From: Pedobacter deserti
GTDB taxonomy: Bacteria; Bacteroidota; Bacteroidia; Sphingobacteriales; Sphingobacteriaceae
Direction of reading: 5' to 3'
DNA: 64,000 nt
Assembly (NCBI RefSeq): GCF_024436415.1
Contig: NZ_JAFMZQ010000001.1
Location: 2,294,001-2,358,000, forward strand
Made by a program: the position numbers and the translations under genes. How positions within the stretch are numbered: the stretch's first letter is position 1; every line of letters begins with the position of its first letter. Below the pieces are notes generated by a model that searched no databases, was not told the origin of the DNA, and saw only the letters and a program-made list of their open reading frames with translations. Positions 42,683-51,013 of the stretch are shown here, piece by piece.

Positions 42683-43174
42683 ATGAAGAGGATGTATAAA
42701 ATGAAGATGCTGATCGTGGCTGCTATGCTGGTTGTGATTGGTTCATTGGGTTCAGTGGCCCAGGTCAACAGTTTCTCGGGTAAATGGTCAGTTGATAGCA
42801 CCGCTAGTGATTTTGGAGGGCTTGCCGCTGATATAGCTGCACCAAAAATTATAGTAGTTAGCTCAGTTAAAGACTCGCTGGTAGTAACCAGAACTTTTGG
42901 CGCTAAGGAACCATTTCGTGAATCACTGAAAATTGATGGATCCCCTGTAGAAACTATACCTAATGGTAATACCTTGAAAGTCGCATCAGTAAAAAAAGAT
43001 GGCAGAGCCATCGTGTTTAACTGGCACTATGAAATGAACGGAAACGAGTGGCGGTATGAGAGGACCGAAAATTGGGCTTTGTCTCCTGATGGCAAGACAC
43101 TAACGATAGACCGGATAACTACTATGTCGGATAAAATAGATAGGGTCAAGGCGGTTTATAATAAGAGTATATAA
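42683..43174 (+). CDS. Small secreted lipocalin-like protein of unknown function
   Basis: A 163-residue exported protein. The signal peptide (LIVAAMLVVIGSLGSVAQ) is followed by FSGKWSVDSTASDFGG, typical of small lipocalin-like or DUF-type beta proteins that begin with a G-x-W motif. The C-terminal part has WRYERTENWALSPDGKTL. No catalytic residues were recognised. Its stop overlaps the ATG of a decayed relative (TAATG), so the two formed a pair at the end of the second SusCD operon. Confidence 0.6.
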   Translation: MKRMYKMKMLIVAAMLVVIGSLGSVAQVNSFSGKWSVDSTASDFGGLAADIAAPKIIVVSSVKDSLVVTRTFGAKEPFRESLKIDGSPVETIPNGNTLKVASVKKDGRAIVFNWHYEMNGNEWRYERTENWALSPDGKTLTIDRITTMSDKIDRVKAVYNKSI

Positions 43175-43549
43175 TGATGAACAAAATGAGATTTATAAAA
43201 GTACAATTACCATATGTACTCGCCATTTTACTGGTGACAGGCTGAATGCCTTCAAGCGATTTGATGAGCCGGTCAATATTTCAGGCACATGGGTGCTTGA
43301 CGTTCAAAAAAGCGAACAGGGAAACGTCCCTATTCTTAAAGCTTTAAAATTTGATGGCAAGGCTACAAAGTTGAACCTTTGGGGCGGGCAGGTGATAGAA
43401 AGATCGATGACCAGGCAGTGGTCCAGCGTATTGAAAAAGGTTTACTGGTAAACGGGAGCTTGATACTGGTAAGACGGGTTTTGGGGGTCGCGACACTTGC
43501 TGATGGAAAGCAGGAGATTGTGAAGGCCTACTATGATCGGGTAAAATAG
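43174..43549 (+). pseudogene. Frameshifted lipoprotein gene, relative of the preceding lipocalin-like gene
   Basis: The first frame gives a lipoprotein signal ending LLVTG and then TGA at 43243-43245, where the lipobox Cys codon should be. Shifting frame by one base continues as NAFKRFDEPVNISGTWVLD, matching the G-x-W start of the upstream gene. The frame shifts again near 43380-43392, in a G-rich run, and ends LADGKQEIVKAYYDRVK with a stop at 43549; compare LSPDGKTL...VKAVYNKSI upstream. At least two indels therefore disable it. Sequencing error is a possible alternative. Confidence 0.6.
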
Positions 43550-43613
43550 AATCGTCTTCCCTAAGGAGTGATGCTTTAACTTTAATTTTTTTTAACATCT
43601 ATAAATTATCCCT

Positions 43614-44843
43614 ATGCCACAAAAAACATGGTTCGAGCTTACGCGGCTCGAGGATATGTTGTTTAACGAACTCTCACCAGAAAACATTGAAGAAACGATC
43701 AGCCAAGGTCTGACTGCAGAGCTGGAATCGAAAATTGCTGAGGAGTCGCGCAGGGTATGCGCGGCTCTGCGTGAGCATGCTTGCAGCGATATAAAAGCTC
43801 GTCAGCTGGAACGGATCACGCAGATGCATCAGCGTGAAGCCACTAAGATGCTTGACCTGGTGTACAGTTATATTAGGCCTGATGCCGAGGAGCAATACCG
43901 CCATTTTCAACTGAAGGAGGCCTGCATCTGGATGTACACGCATTTTAAGTCTGGGGTAAAGCGGATCCTAAATTATATTGAACGCGACATGAACGGGCAT
44001 TTTGATCTGCACCAGTTTGTGCCGGAAAGCTTCCGGGTTTTTTCGGCGGGCACGCTTGCAAAGGACAAGGACGTGTTGCATGCCAAGCTGAGGTCAAAAT
44101 CGGTAGACGAGAAGCTTCTGAAATTGCTGCTTGCTTATTTTGATGAGCATTGCAGTAAACCGGAGTGCACGTATGCGGAACAGCGTTACGCCAAGTTGGT
44201 GATGCGCAACCTGCTGGGGATCCTGAAGAGCAATAGGGAGAAGGACTGGAACCGCAAGGTGGTGGTGGAACTGATTTACCTGAACTTTAACAAGAGCAGT
44301 TTCTTTACCTGGAGCAGGAGGTATATTGCTGCGCTGGTGGATGATCATAACACCAATGCGGGTCAGGTGGCTTCGCTGAACTGGTTTTTGAAGGAGATCG
44401 AGGTGTTAGATACGAAGCCGAATATGTTTTACAGATCGGAGCGGCCTGGAGTGAAGGAGCTGCTGTGCGGTTATGTGACTGGGGAGTTGCTGTACCTGGC
44501 GGAGCAGCATGTGGAGAATCCGGGTATGGCGGTGAAGGATTTGAAGGAGCGTGCGGAGCATTTTAGCTTTAAGCTTCAGCTGGGCCTCTCGGCCGCTGAG
44601 CTGGCTTTGATGGCGCAGTTGTTTATTGATGTGAAAGTGTTTGTGGTGGCCCGGGGTGAGCTGATGAAGGTGATGAAGTTTTTTGCGGAGCATGTGAGTA
44701 CGCGCGGGGCAGCGCAATTAAGTGCGGATAATTTGTATAAGCTTCGCACGAATGCGGAGACGAGGGTGATTGATGCGGTGGAGGGGATTTTGGAAGAGAT
44801 GCTGAGGGTGTTGAGGGGTGGGGTGGTGGTAAACCCTCTTTGA
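43614..44843 (+). CDS. RteC-like protein (possible mobile-element regulator)
   Basis: A 409-residue cytosolic, helix-rich protein. The C-terminal third (LGLSAAELALMAQLFIDVK, then FFAEHVSTRGAAQLSADNLY and VEGILEEMLRVLR) follows the pattern of RteC-type proteins, which in Bacteroides control excision of conjugative elements. The N-terminal two thirds, with many Cys and His residues, has no match I can name. No integrase or transfer gene is nearby, so this may be a chromosomal relative with another role. It precedes two DUF6266 genes on the same strand. Confidence 0.5.
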   Translation: MPQKTWFELTRLEDMLFNELSPENIEETISQGLTAELESKIAEESRRVCAALREHACSDIKARQLERITQMHQREATKMLDLVYSYIRPDAEEQYRHFQLKEACIWMYTHFKSGVKRILNYIERDMNGHFDLHQFVPESFRVFSAGTLAKDKDVLHAKLRSKSVDEKLLKLLLAYFDEHCSKPECTYAEQRYAKLVMRNLLGILKSNREKDWNRKVVVELIYLNFNKSSFFTWSRRYIAALVDDHNTNAGQVASLNWFLKEIEVLDTKPNMFYRSERPGVKELLCGYVTGELLYLAEQHVENPGMAVKDLKERAEHFSFKLQLGLSAAELALMAQLFIDVKVFVVARGELMKVMKFFAEHVSTRGAAQLSADNLYKLRTNAETRVIDAVEGILEEMLRVLRGGVVVNPL

Positions 44844-44864
44844 CATGCATATATATACATAGGG

Positions 44865-44891
44865 GGCGAGTGAGGGCGAAACTCGCCTTTT
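44865..44891 (+). terminator. Terminator after the RteC-like gene
   Basis: GGCGAGT (44865-44871) and ACTCGCC (44881-44887) form a 7-bp stem followed by TTTT. The rest of the 165-bp spacer holds further T-runs and no gene. Confidence 0.6.
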
Positions 44892-45008
44892 CGCCTTTTT
44901 GGGATTTTTTATGGTGTTGTTTTGTGACAGCAGGAAGGCGGTGCTACAGGCAGTTAGCTGGTGCCGGATTGCTGAATTAACAAATTATTCACTTTTAAAA
45001 TTTCAATT

Positions 45009-45653
45009 ATGGGATTTTTACTTGGCGGACCCTATTATCATTTGAAGGGCCGCACCGGAAACAACGTGGGCCGGATCGTTAGGGGAAAGAATGTTTTCTC
45101 TATGCGTCCGCACCGCGCAGAAAGGGCCTTCTCGGAGGCTGAATTGAGTGTTCACATGAAACTTGGTCTGGTGACAGGCTGGTTAAGCGATGTGAGCTCG
45201 TTTTTGAAACTTGGCTTTGAGCGTGAAGACAAGAAAATGACAGCCTGGAATGCGGCTGTGAAGTTTAACCTGGATAATGCGATCACGGGCGTTTATCCGA
45301 ATTTTACCATTGATTATCCGAAGGTGCTGTTCAGCAAGGGCAAGCGTGCGCCGCTTTCTGATCTGGCGGTGGCGACTACCGAGGAGGCGCAACTGGATTT
45401 TAGCTGGACTGCGACAATTGATGTGCTGCAGCCGGGTGCGCCCGATGATGAGGTGGTGATCATCATTTATAATCCACTAAAACAGAAGTTTGTGATTTCG
45501 CCAGCGGGCATCCTGCGTTCGGCGCTTAGTTACGACATGGCGCTGCCGCCTGCTTTCAGCGGCGACAATGTTGAGGTGTATACTTCTGTGCTGAGTGCGG
45601 ATGAGAAAGAGGTGAGCACGAGCGTGTACCTCGGGTCGGTCGAGGTGATGTAA
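45009..45653 (+). CDS. DUF6266 family protein, copy 1
   Basis: A 214-residue protein of the DUF6266 family, known to me mainly from Sphingobacteriaceae and without assigned function. It has no signal peptide. The N-terminal region (GPYYHLKGRTGNNVGRIVRG) is glycine-rich and basic. The middle has the shared core YPNFTIDYPKVLFSKGKR, and the C-terminal half is a predicted beta sandwich (AQLDFSWTATIDV, then DEVVIIIYNPLKQKFVI). It is a paralogue of the next gene, with a terminator between them, so they need not be co-expressed. Confidence 0.7.
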   Translation: MGFLLGGPYYHLKGRTGNNVGRIVRGKNVFSMRPHRAERAFSEAELSVHMKLGLVTGWLSDVSSFLKLGFEREDKKMTAWNAAVKFNLDNAITGVYPNFTIDYPKVLFSKGKRAPLSDLAVATTEEAQLDFSWTATIDVLQPGAPDDEVVIIIYNPLKQKFVISPAGILRSALSYDMALPPAFSGDNVEVYTSVLSADEKEVSTSVYLGSVEVM

Positions 45654-45673
45654 TTCTTGGGTTCTACTGCCAT

Positions 45674-45706
45674 GGGAAGGTGCGTTGCTGCACCTTTCCT
45701 TTTTTA
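45674..45706 (+). terminator. Terminator between the two DUF6266 genes
   Basis: GGGAAGGTGC (45674-45683) pairs with GCACCTTTCC (45690-45699), with one G-U pair, around a 6-nt loop, and is followed by a run of T. Confidence 0.75.
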
Positions 45707-45734
45707 AGTATTGTTTCATTTTAAATTTTATGAT

Positions 45735-46373
45735 ATGGGGGTTATTAAAAAGAATATACATGGGGTGCTTTCGGGCAAAGTGGGCAACCTGGTGTATTAT
45801 GAATTGATGGGGATGAACGTGGTGCGTATGATTGGTGAAAACAACGCGCCGCCAAGCCGCAAGCAATTGGCTTGCCGGCAAAGGATGCGGGTAATTATGG
45901 ATATGCTGAGGCCGGCCAAGGCTTTCATTAAACGGGGTTATATGCTTAAGGCGAGACAGGCGGGGCTGTATCCGCACAATCTGGCGGTGGCGAGTTTGAT
46001 GGAGCATGCACTGACGGGTGCATATCCGCATACCCGGATTGATTATAGTAAGGTATTGGTTTCGTCGGGCAGCCTGCCGGTGGCGAAGGATGTGAAGGTA
46101 AAGGTAGCTGGTGCTGTTTTTGAGTTTAGTTGGGCTGTGCCTGCCGGGTTGACGTTGAGGGAAAAGGGTCACCGCGCTATGATGCTGGCTTTTTTTCCGG
46201 CTGTGGGTAAGGTGGTATATCAGCTTGCCGGTGCGCACAGGGGGGCGGGAACAGATGTTTTGCCTCTCCCGGCCGACTTGCCTGGGGAAGAGGCGTATTG
46301 TTATCTGTCTTTTATTGACCTGGAAACTGACGATACCTCGGACAGTAGTTTTGCTGGATGTGTAATTGTGTAA
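45735..46373 (+). CDS. DUF6266 family protein, copy 2
   Basis: A 212-residue paralogue of the preceding gene. The ATG at 45735 is chosen because MGVIKKNIHGVLSGKVGNLV aligns with the start of DUF6266 proteins. The shared core reads YPHTRIDYSKVLVSSGSLP, followed by FEFSWAVPAG. The two proteins agree in layout but are clearly diverged, so this is not a recent duplication. There is no signal peptide. The function is unknown. Confidence 0.7.
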   Translation: MGVIKKNIHGVLSGKVGNLVYYELMGMNVVRMIGENNAPPSRKQLACRQRMRVIMDMLRPAKAFIKRGYMLKARQAGLYPHNLAVASLMEHALTGAYPHTRIDYSKVLVSSGSLPVAKDVKVKVAGAVFEFSWAVPAGLTLREKGHRAMMLAFFPAVGKVVYQLAGAHRGAGTDVLPLPADLPGEEAYCYLSFIDLETDDTSDSSFAGCVIV

Positions 46374-46470
46374 AAAAACACTGATTTTTAGTCAACAAAA
46401 AACAAAATTGTACCATTTTTTGTCTAGCTTTAGGAATATTATACGAATTGAAAGAACACCAAATAACTGC

Positions 46471-47991
46471 ATGTCTTATCAAGAGAATCTGAATAATCCT
46501 AATATAGCGGTAATAGGGGCCGGTTTTTCGGGCCTGAGCGCAGCGGCTTACCTGGCCAGGGCGGGTCACGGTGTAGACGTTTATGAGAAGAACCGCGAGG
46601 TAGGTGGCAGGGCGAGGCAACTGGTCACGGATAATGGCTATACGTTCGACATGGGGCCAAGCTGGTACTGGATGCCGGATGTCTTTGAGCGCTTCTTTAA
46701 TGATTTTGGCTACAAGGCCAGTGATTTTTACGAACTGGAACTGCTGGATCCGGGATTCACTGTGGTGTTTGGCATGGACGATGCGATGGATATCCCGGCG
46801 GATTATGAGGCTTTGAAGGCTTTGTTTGAATCGCTTGAACGGGGCAGCGGCACCCGCCTGGATGTGTTTATGAAGGAAGCTGCCTACAAGTATCATGTGG
46901 GCATGGACAAGCTGGTGTACAAGCCGGGATTGTCGCTCAGTGAGTTTGTAGATATGGACCTGATTAAGGGTATGTTTAAGCTTCAGGTGTTCAATTCTTT
47001 CAGTAAACATGTGCGTAAGTTTTTTAAAAACCCCAAGCTGGTGGCGCTGATGGAGTTCCCGGTACTTTTCCTGGGCGCCATGCCTGAGGATACGCCCGCG
47101 CTGTACAGCCTGATGAATTTTGCCGGACTTAAACTGGGAACCTGGTATCCGAAAGGGGGCTTTGCTTCTGTGATAGAGGCGATGAAAACAGTGGCTGAAC
47201 GTTCGGGCGCCAGGTTCTATACCGGAGCGCCGGTTGAACGGATCGAGGTAAACGGCAGAAGGGCAAGCGGTGTGATAACTGCCAGCGGCCGTAAGAGTTA
47301 TGAGGCTATTGTAGCGGCGGCAGATTATCACCATGTGGAGGATAAACTTCTTGGTTCCGGGCATCGTAATTATTCGGAGAAATACTGGGACAAGCGTGTG
47401 CTGGCTCCATCCTGCCTGATCTTTTATATCGGCGTAAAAACGCGTATAGATGAATTGAATCACCACACGCTGTTTTTTGATGAGGATCTGAAACAGCATG
47501 CCTATGAAATTTATAAGGAGCCGCAATGGCCCAGCAAGCCTTTGTTTTACGTATGCTGCCCGTCCAGAACTGATGACACTGTCGCCCCACAAGGCTGTGA
47601 AAACCTCTTTGTGCTGATGCCGCTTGCCACAGGCGCGGATGACAGCGAGGCGAACCGGGAGCGCTATTTTGAGGTGATCATGGAACGCCTGGAGAGGTAT
47701 ACATGTTTAAAAATCAGGGACTTTATTGACTTTAGGCAAAGTTATTGTGTGAACGATTTTATAGCCGATTATAATTCGTACAAGGGCAATGCTTACGGGC
47801 TTGCGAATACGTTAATGCAGACGGCTAATTTGAAGCCTTCCTTAAAAAACAGGCATATTGACAATCTTTTTTACGCAGGGCAGCTTACGGTACCGGGACC
47901 GGGCGTGCCTCCTTCCATTATATCCGGAAATGTTGCAGCTCATCAACTGATCAAATATATTAAGCACACCTATGAAAGCACTGTACGATAA
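46471..47991 (+). CDS. crtI: Phytoene desaturase
   Basis: A 506-residue FAD enzyme that desaturates phytoene to lycopene. The N-terminal dinucleotide-binding motif is AVIGAGFSGLSAAAYLARAG, followed by VYEKNREVGGRA. The C-terminal carotenoid desaturase signature is visible as NLFYAGQLTVPGPGVPPSII. The ATG at 46471 is preferred; an upstream GTG/TTG-type extension has no family similarity. It opens the carotenoid operon, and the next gene overlaps its end by 20 bp. Confidence 0.95.
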   Translation: MSYQENLNNPNIAVIGAGFSGLSAAAYLARAGHGVDVYEKNREVGGRARQLVTDNGYTFDMGPSWYWMPDVFERFFNDFGYKASDFYELELLDPGFTVVFGMDDAMDIPADYEALKALFESLERGSGTRLDVFMKEAAYKYHVGMDKLVYKPGLSLSEFVDMDLIKGMFKLQVFNSFSKHVRKFFKNPKLVALMEFPVLFLGAMPEDTPALYSLMNFAGLKLGTWYPKGGFASVIEAMKTVAERSGARFYTGAPVERIEVNGRRASGVITASGRKSYEAIVAAADYHHVEDKLLGSGHRNYSEKYWDKRVLAPSCLIFYIGVKTRIDELNHHTLFFDEDLKQHAYEIYKEPQWPSKPLFYVCCPSRTDDTVAPQGCENLFVLMPLATGADDSEANRERYFEVIMERLERYTCLKIRDFIDFRQSYCVNDFIADYNSYKGNAYGLANTLMQTANLKPSLKNRHIDNLFYAGQLTVPGPGVPPSIISGNVAAHQLIKYIKHTYESTVR

Positions 47992-48808
47992 ATTATCTGC
48001 CGAATGCAGTAAACTGACAACCAGGCGTTATAGCACGAGTTTTTCGCTCGGGATTTATTTTCTTAATCGCCATCTGCGCGCGCCGATATATGGTATTTAT
48101 GGTTTTGTGAGGCTAGCGGATGAGATTGTTGACAGTTTCCACGACTACGATAAGGCTTACCTGCTGAACAAGTTTAGGCAGGATTGCTATGAGGCGATTG
48201 ATATGGGGATCAGTCTGAACCCTGTACTGCATGCTTTTCAGGAGGTGGTGAACAATTATGGCATAGAAAGAGAACTGATTGACTTATTTTTGCGGAGTAT
48301 GGAGATGGATCTGAGCAAGCAGGATTATAATTCTGAGAAATATGATCAGTATATTCTGGGTTCTGCCCAGGTGGTGGGTTTGATGTGCCTGCGGGTGTTT
48401 ACGGAGGGTAATGATGCGCAATATCAGGCGCTTAAGGAACCGGCCATGAAGCTGGGCTCTGCATTCCAGAAGGTCAATTTTTTGCGGGATGTGCAGGCAG
48501 ATTACTATACGCTGAGCCGGAATTATTTTCCGGAGGTGAACCTGTCGCGCTTCTCTAACGATGAAAAGAAATTGATTGAGGCCGACATAGAGGGGGAGTT
48601 TAAGGAAGCGCTGGCAGGGATCAAGAAATTGCCTGCGGGCGCTAGGCGGGGCGTTTACCTGGCCTATATTTATTATAAGGAACTGTTTAACAAGATAAAA
48701 CGCTGCACGGCGGAGAAGGTGATGTCGGAGCGGATCAGGATATCAAACCGTCAGAAGTTTGGCCTGATGTGCGATTCGATGATCCGATATAAGATGAATG
48801 CGATATGA
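47972..48808 (+). CDS. crtB: Phytoene synthase
   Basis: A 278-residue squalene/phytoene synthase that condenses two geranylgeranyl diphosphates into phytoene. The two Asp-rich metal sites are present: RLADEIVDSFHD and FLRDVQADYY. The substrate motif RRYSTSFSLGIYFL lies near the N-terminus. It overlaps crtI by 20 bp and is itself overlapped by 4 bp by the next gene. Confidence 0.95.
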   Translation: MKALYDKLSAECSKLTTRRYSTSFSLGIYFLNRHLRAPIYGIYGFVRLADEIVDSFHDYDKAYLLNKFRQDCYEAIDMGISLNPVLHAFQEVVNNYGIERELIDLFLRSMEMDLSKQDYNSEKYDQYILGSAQVVGLMCLRVFTEGNDAQYQALKEPAMKLGSAFQKVNFLRDVQADYYTLSRNYFPEVNLSRFSNDEKKLIEADIEGEFKEALAGIKKLPAGARRGVYLAYIYYKELFNKIKRCTAEKVMSERIRISNRQKFGLMCDSMIRYKMNAI

Positions 48809-49308
48809 GGGTACTGTTGCTGGGCCTGCTGTTTATGTGTTCCGGTTTTACGCTGACCGGCGTACCTAAACCGGCCGAAATTCGTTCTTTATATAACCAG
48901 GCGGCGGTAAACCGGAAGTCGGCCGACAAGCTGCTTAAGCTGCTTACCGATGCTGATGTGGATCGGACACCAGTTTTGTTGTGTTATAAGGGTGCAGCAC
49001 AGATGCTTCAGGCGAAGTACGCTTTTAGTCCGATAAGTAAGCTTTCCTGGTTTAAGAAGGGCAGAAACTTGATTGAAAAAGCAATTGCCCGGAGTCCGGA
49101 AGATCTGGAGATGCGGTATCTGCGGTTTACCATTCAGACGAACCTGCCTGCTGTGCTTGGCTATTCGGATGATATACGAGAAGATAAGCAACTGCTAGTA
49201 AACCGGGTGCAGATGATTAAAGATGAGGCGTTGAGGACGGAAGTTCAGAGATATCTGTCTGCCTCCAAGCATTGTACGCCGGAGGATTTAAAGAAATTGA
49301 GGAAATGA
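48805..49308 (+). CDS. Small exported protein of unknown function in the carotenoid operon
   Basis: A 167-residue protein with a short hydrophobic N-terminus (VLLLGLLFMCSGFTLTGVP) that is a signal peptide or anchor. The mature part is helical and TPR-like (LLCYKGAAQMLQAKYAF, then KKGRNLIEKAIARSPEDLEM). The start overlaps the crtB stop and its stop overlaps the idi start (ATGA at 49305-49308), so it is translationally coupled to both. It is unlikely to be an enzyme of the pathway; a role in pigment assembly or membrane placement is a guess. Confidence 0.7.
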   Translation: MRVLLLGLLFMCSGFTLTGVPKPAEIRSLYNQAAVNRKSADKLLKLLTDADVDRTPVLLCYKGAAQMLQAKYAFSPISKLSWFKKGRNLIEKAIARSPEDLEMRYLRFTIQTNLPAVLGYSDDIREDKQLLVNRVQMIKDEALRTEVQRYLSASKHCTPEDLKKLRK

Positions 49309-49826
49309 CGGAAGAAGTAATATTGGTTGACGAACAGGATAATGCGATTGGCACCATGCAAAAGATGGAGGCGCATGAGCTGGGCAAACTGCACCGGGCG
49401 TTTTCGGTATTTGTGTTCAATAGCAGGGGTGAGCTGCTGCTTCAGCAAAGGGCGCTCGACAAATATCATTCGGGGGGCAAGTGGACAAACACCTGCTGCA
49501 GTCACCCCCGAAGCGGTGAGGATACGATTGATGCGGCCAACCGGCGTTTGATGGAAGAGATGGGGCTCAGTGCCTCGCTGGAGCATGTGTTTAGCTTTAT
49601 GTACCATGCGCCGGTAAACGAAAGGCTTTCTGAAAATGAATTTGATCATGTGTTTTTCGGTGTGAGTGATGCCCTGCCAGAGCCGGACGCTGATGAGGTG
49701 GCGGATTATCGCTACGTGATGATGGATGAGCTGGCGGCCGACCTTACGGATCATCCGGATAGATATACGGAGTGGCTGAAAATTTGCTTTAACAGGGTGA
49801 CGGACCATTATCGTAAATATTTTTGA
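49305..49826 (+). CDS. idi: Isopentenyl-diphosphate delta-isomerase, type 1
   Basis: A 173-residue Nudix-fold isomerase that interconverts isopentenyl and dimethylallyl diphosphate, the building blocks of carotenoids. The active-site Cys lies in WTNTCCSHPRSGED, the Nudix-like helix in ANRRLMEEMGLSA, and metal-binding Glu/His residues in ENEFDHVFFG. The ATG at 49305, overlapping the previous stop, gives the standard length. It increases precursor supply inside the pigment operon. Confidence 0.95.
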   Translation: MTEEVILVDEQDNAIGTMQKMEAHELGKLHRAFSVFVFNSRGELLLQQRALDKYHSGGKWTNTCCSHPRSGEDTIDAANRRLMEEMGLSASLEHVFSFMYHAPVNERLSENEFDHVFFGVSDALPEPDADEVADYRYVMMDELAADLTDHPDRYTEWLKICFNRVTDHYRKYF

Positions 49827-49827
49827 C

Positions 49828-50322
49828 ATGGAACACTGGATCTGGAATGTGTTGATTGTATTGGCTACGTTTATTGTGATGGAGGGTGTGGCCTGGCTTG
49901 CACATAAGTATGTGATGCATGGATGGCTATGGCGCTGGCACAAGGATCATCATAAAAAGGAGACGGAGGGTTTCCTGGAGCATAACGATTTCTTTTTCCT
50001 GGTTTTTGCGATCCCCGGCATTGTTTGTCTGGCTTTAGGCACGATGTATGGTTACCGCATACCGCTATGGATTGGTATAGGTATTACTTTATATGGATTG
50101 GCTTATTTCCTTGTACACGACATATTTATACATCAGCGGTTTAAGTTTTTCAGGAACAGCGACCACTGGTATTTTAAAGCGATACGACGTGCGCATAAGA
50201 TGCATCACAAGCATTTGGGCAAGGAAGACGGGGAGTGTTTCGGAATGCTCTGGGTGCCGATGAAGTATTTCTTTGAGCAGCGGAACCGTAAGGCAGATCC
50301 CGGGAAGGGCCTTGAAGTATGA
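49828..50322 (+). CDS. crtZ: Beta-carotene hydroxylase (CrtZ type)
   Basis: A 164-residue membrane di-iron hydroxylase that converts beta-carotene to zeaxanthin. The histidine boxes are visible: HKYVMH, HKDHH, HDIFIHQRF and HKMHHKH. About four membrane segments surround them. It starts 1 bp after the idi stop, and the cyclase gene overlaps its end by 4 bp. Confidence 0.95.
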   Translation: MEHWIWNVLIVLATFIVMEGVAWLAHKYVMHGWLWRWHKDHHKKETEGFLEHNDFFFLVFAIPGIVCLALGTMYGYRIPLWIGIGITLYGLAYFLVHDIFIHQRFKFFRNSDHWYFKAIRRAHKMHHKHLGKEDGECFGMLWVPMKYFFEQRNRKADPGKGLEV

Positions 50323-50999
50323 ACTATGCTTATCTGCTGATCGATTTTTTTACGATCATTGTTCCTTTTATCTATTCGTTTCATCCTAAGCTGAATTTCT
50401 ATAAGACCTGGCGCGCTTTTTTTCCGGCTGTGGCGGCTACGGGACTGGTGTTCATATGCTGGGATATTTATTTTACCTCGATCGGGGTATGGGGCTTCAA
50501 CCCGAGGTATCTGATTGGATGGCAGGTAGGGAACCTGCCTGTGGAGGAGATGTTGTTTTTCCTTTGTATCCCGTATTCCTGTGTATTTACTTTCCATTGT
50601 CTGAATCTCTTCATCAAGAAAGGCATGCCTGCCCGGGCAGAGGCTATTTTTACGCCCTTGCTGATTGCGCTGATGATGATTATTGGGGTGGTGGCGTTTG
50701 ACCAGATCTACACCACAGTTACTGCGTTTCTGCTTGCCTTCCTGCTTATTATAGCCCGGTATGTGCTTAAGGTGGAATGGCTGGGCAAATTTTACCTGAT
50801 CTATGCGGTACTGCTGATCCCGTTTACGATTGTGAACGGCTTGCTGACGGGAACGGGCATGGATGAGCATGTGGTGTGGTACAATACGGCGGAGATTTTT
50901 GGCCTGCGGCTGCTGACCATACCGGTCGAGGATGTGTTTTACGGGATGGCGCTGATTCTGATGAATTTGCTCATTTATAAGAATCTCTTGAGAAAATAA
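50319..50999 (+). CDS. Lycopene cyclase, fused CrtYc-CrtYd type
   Basis: A 226-residue integral membrane protein made of two homologous halves, each with three helices and a PxE(E/D) motif: NLPVEEMLFF in the first and TIPVEDVFYG in the second. In actinobacteria these are separate CrtYc and CrtYd subunits; Bacteroidota commonly have them fused. It cyclises lycopene to beta-carotene. It ends the clear pigment operon, although the HipA-like gene follows only 14 bp later. Confidence 0.9.
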   Translation: MNYAYLLIDFFTIIVPFIYSFHPKLNFYKTWRAFFPAVAATGLVFICWDIYFTSIGVWGFNPRYLIGWQVGNLPVEEMLFFLCIPYSCVFTFHCLNLFIKKGMPARAEAIFTPLLIALMMIIGVVAFDQIYTTVTAFLLAFLLIIARYVLKVEWLGKFYLIYAVLLIPFTIVNGLLTGTGMDEHVVWYNTAEIFGLRLLTIPVEDVFYGMALILMNLLIYKNLLRK

Positions 51000-51013
51000 C
51001 GGAACTTTAAGGC

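Noticed and set aside
43344..43598. An 84-codon minus-strand frame across the decayed lipoprotein gene
   Set aside because: It is proline-rich low-complexity sequence opposite a recognisable pseudogene and shows no sign of selection.
46312..47592. A 426-codon open frame antisense to crtI
   Set aside because: It lies wholly opposite a well-supported phytoene desaturase, has a His/Arg-rich composition typical of a shadow frame, and shows no domain.
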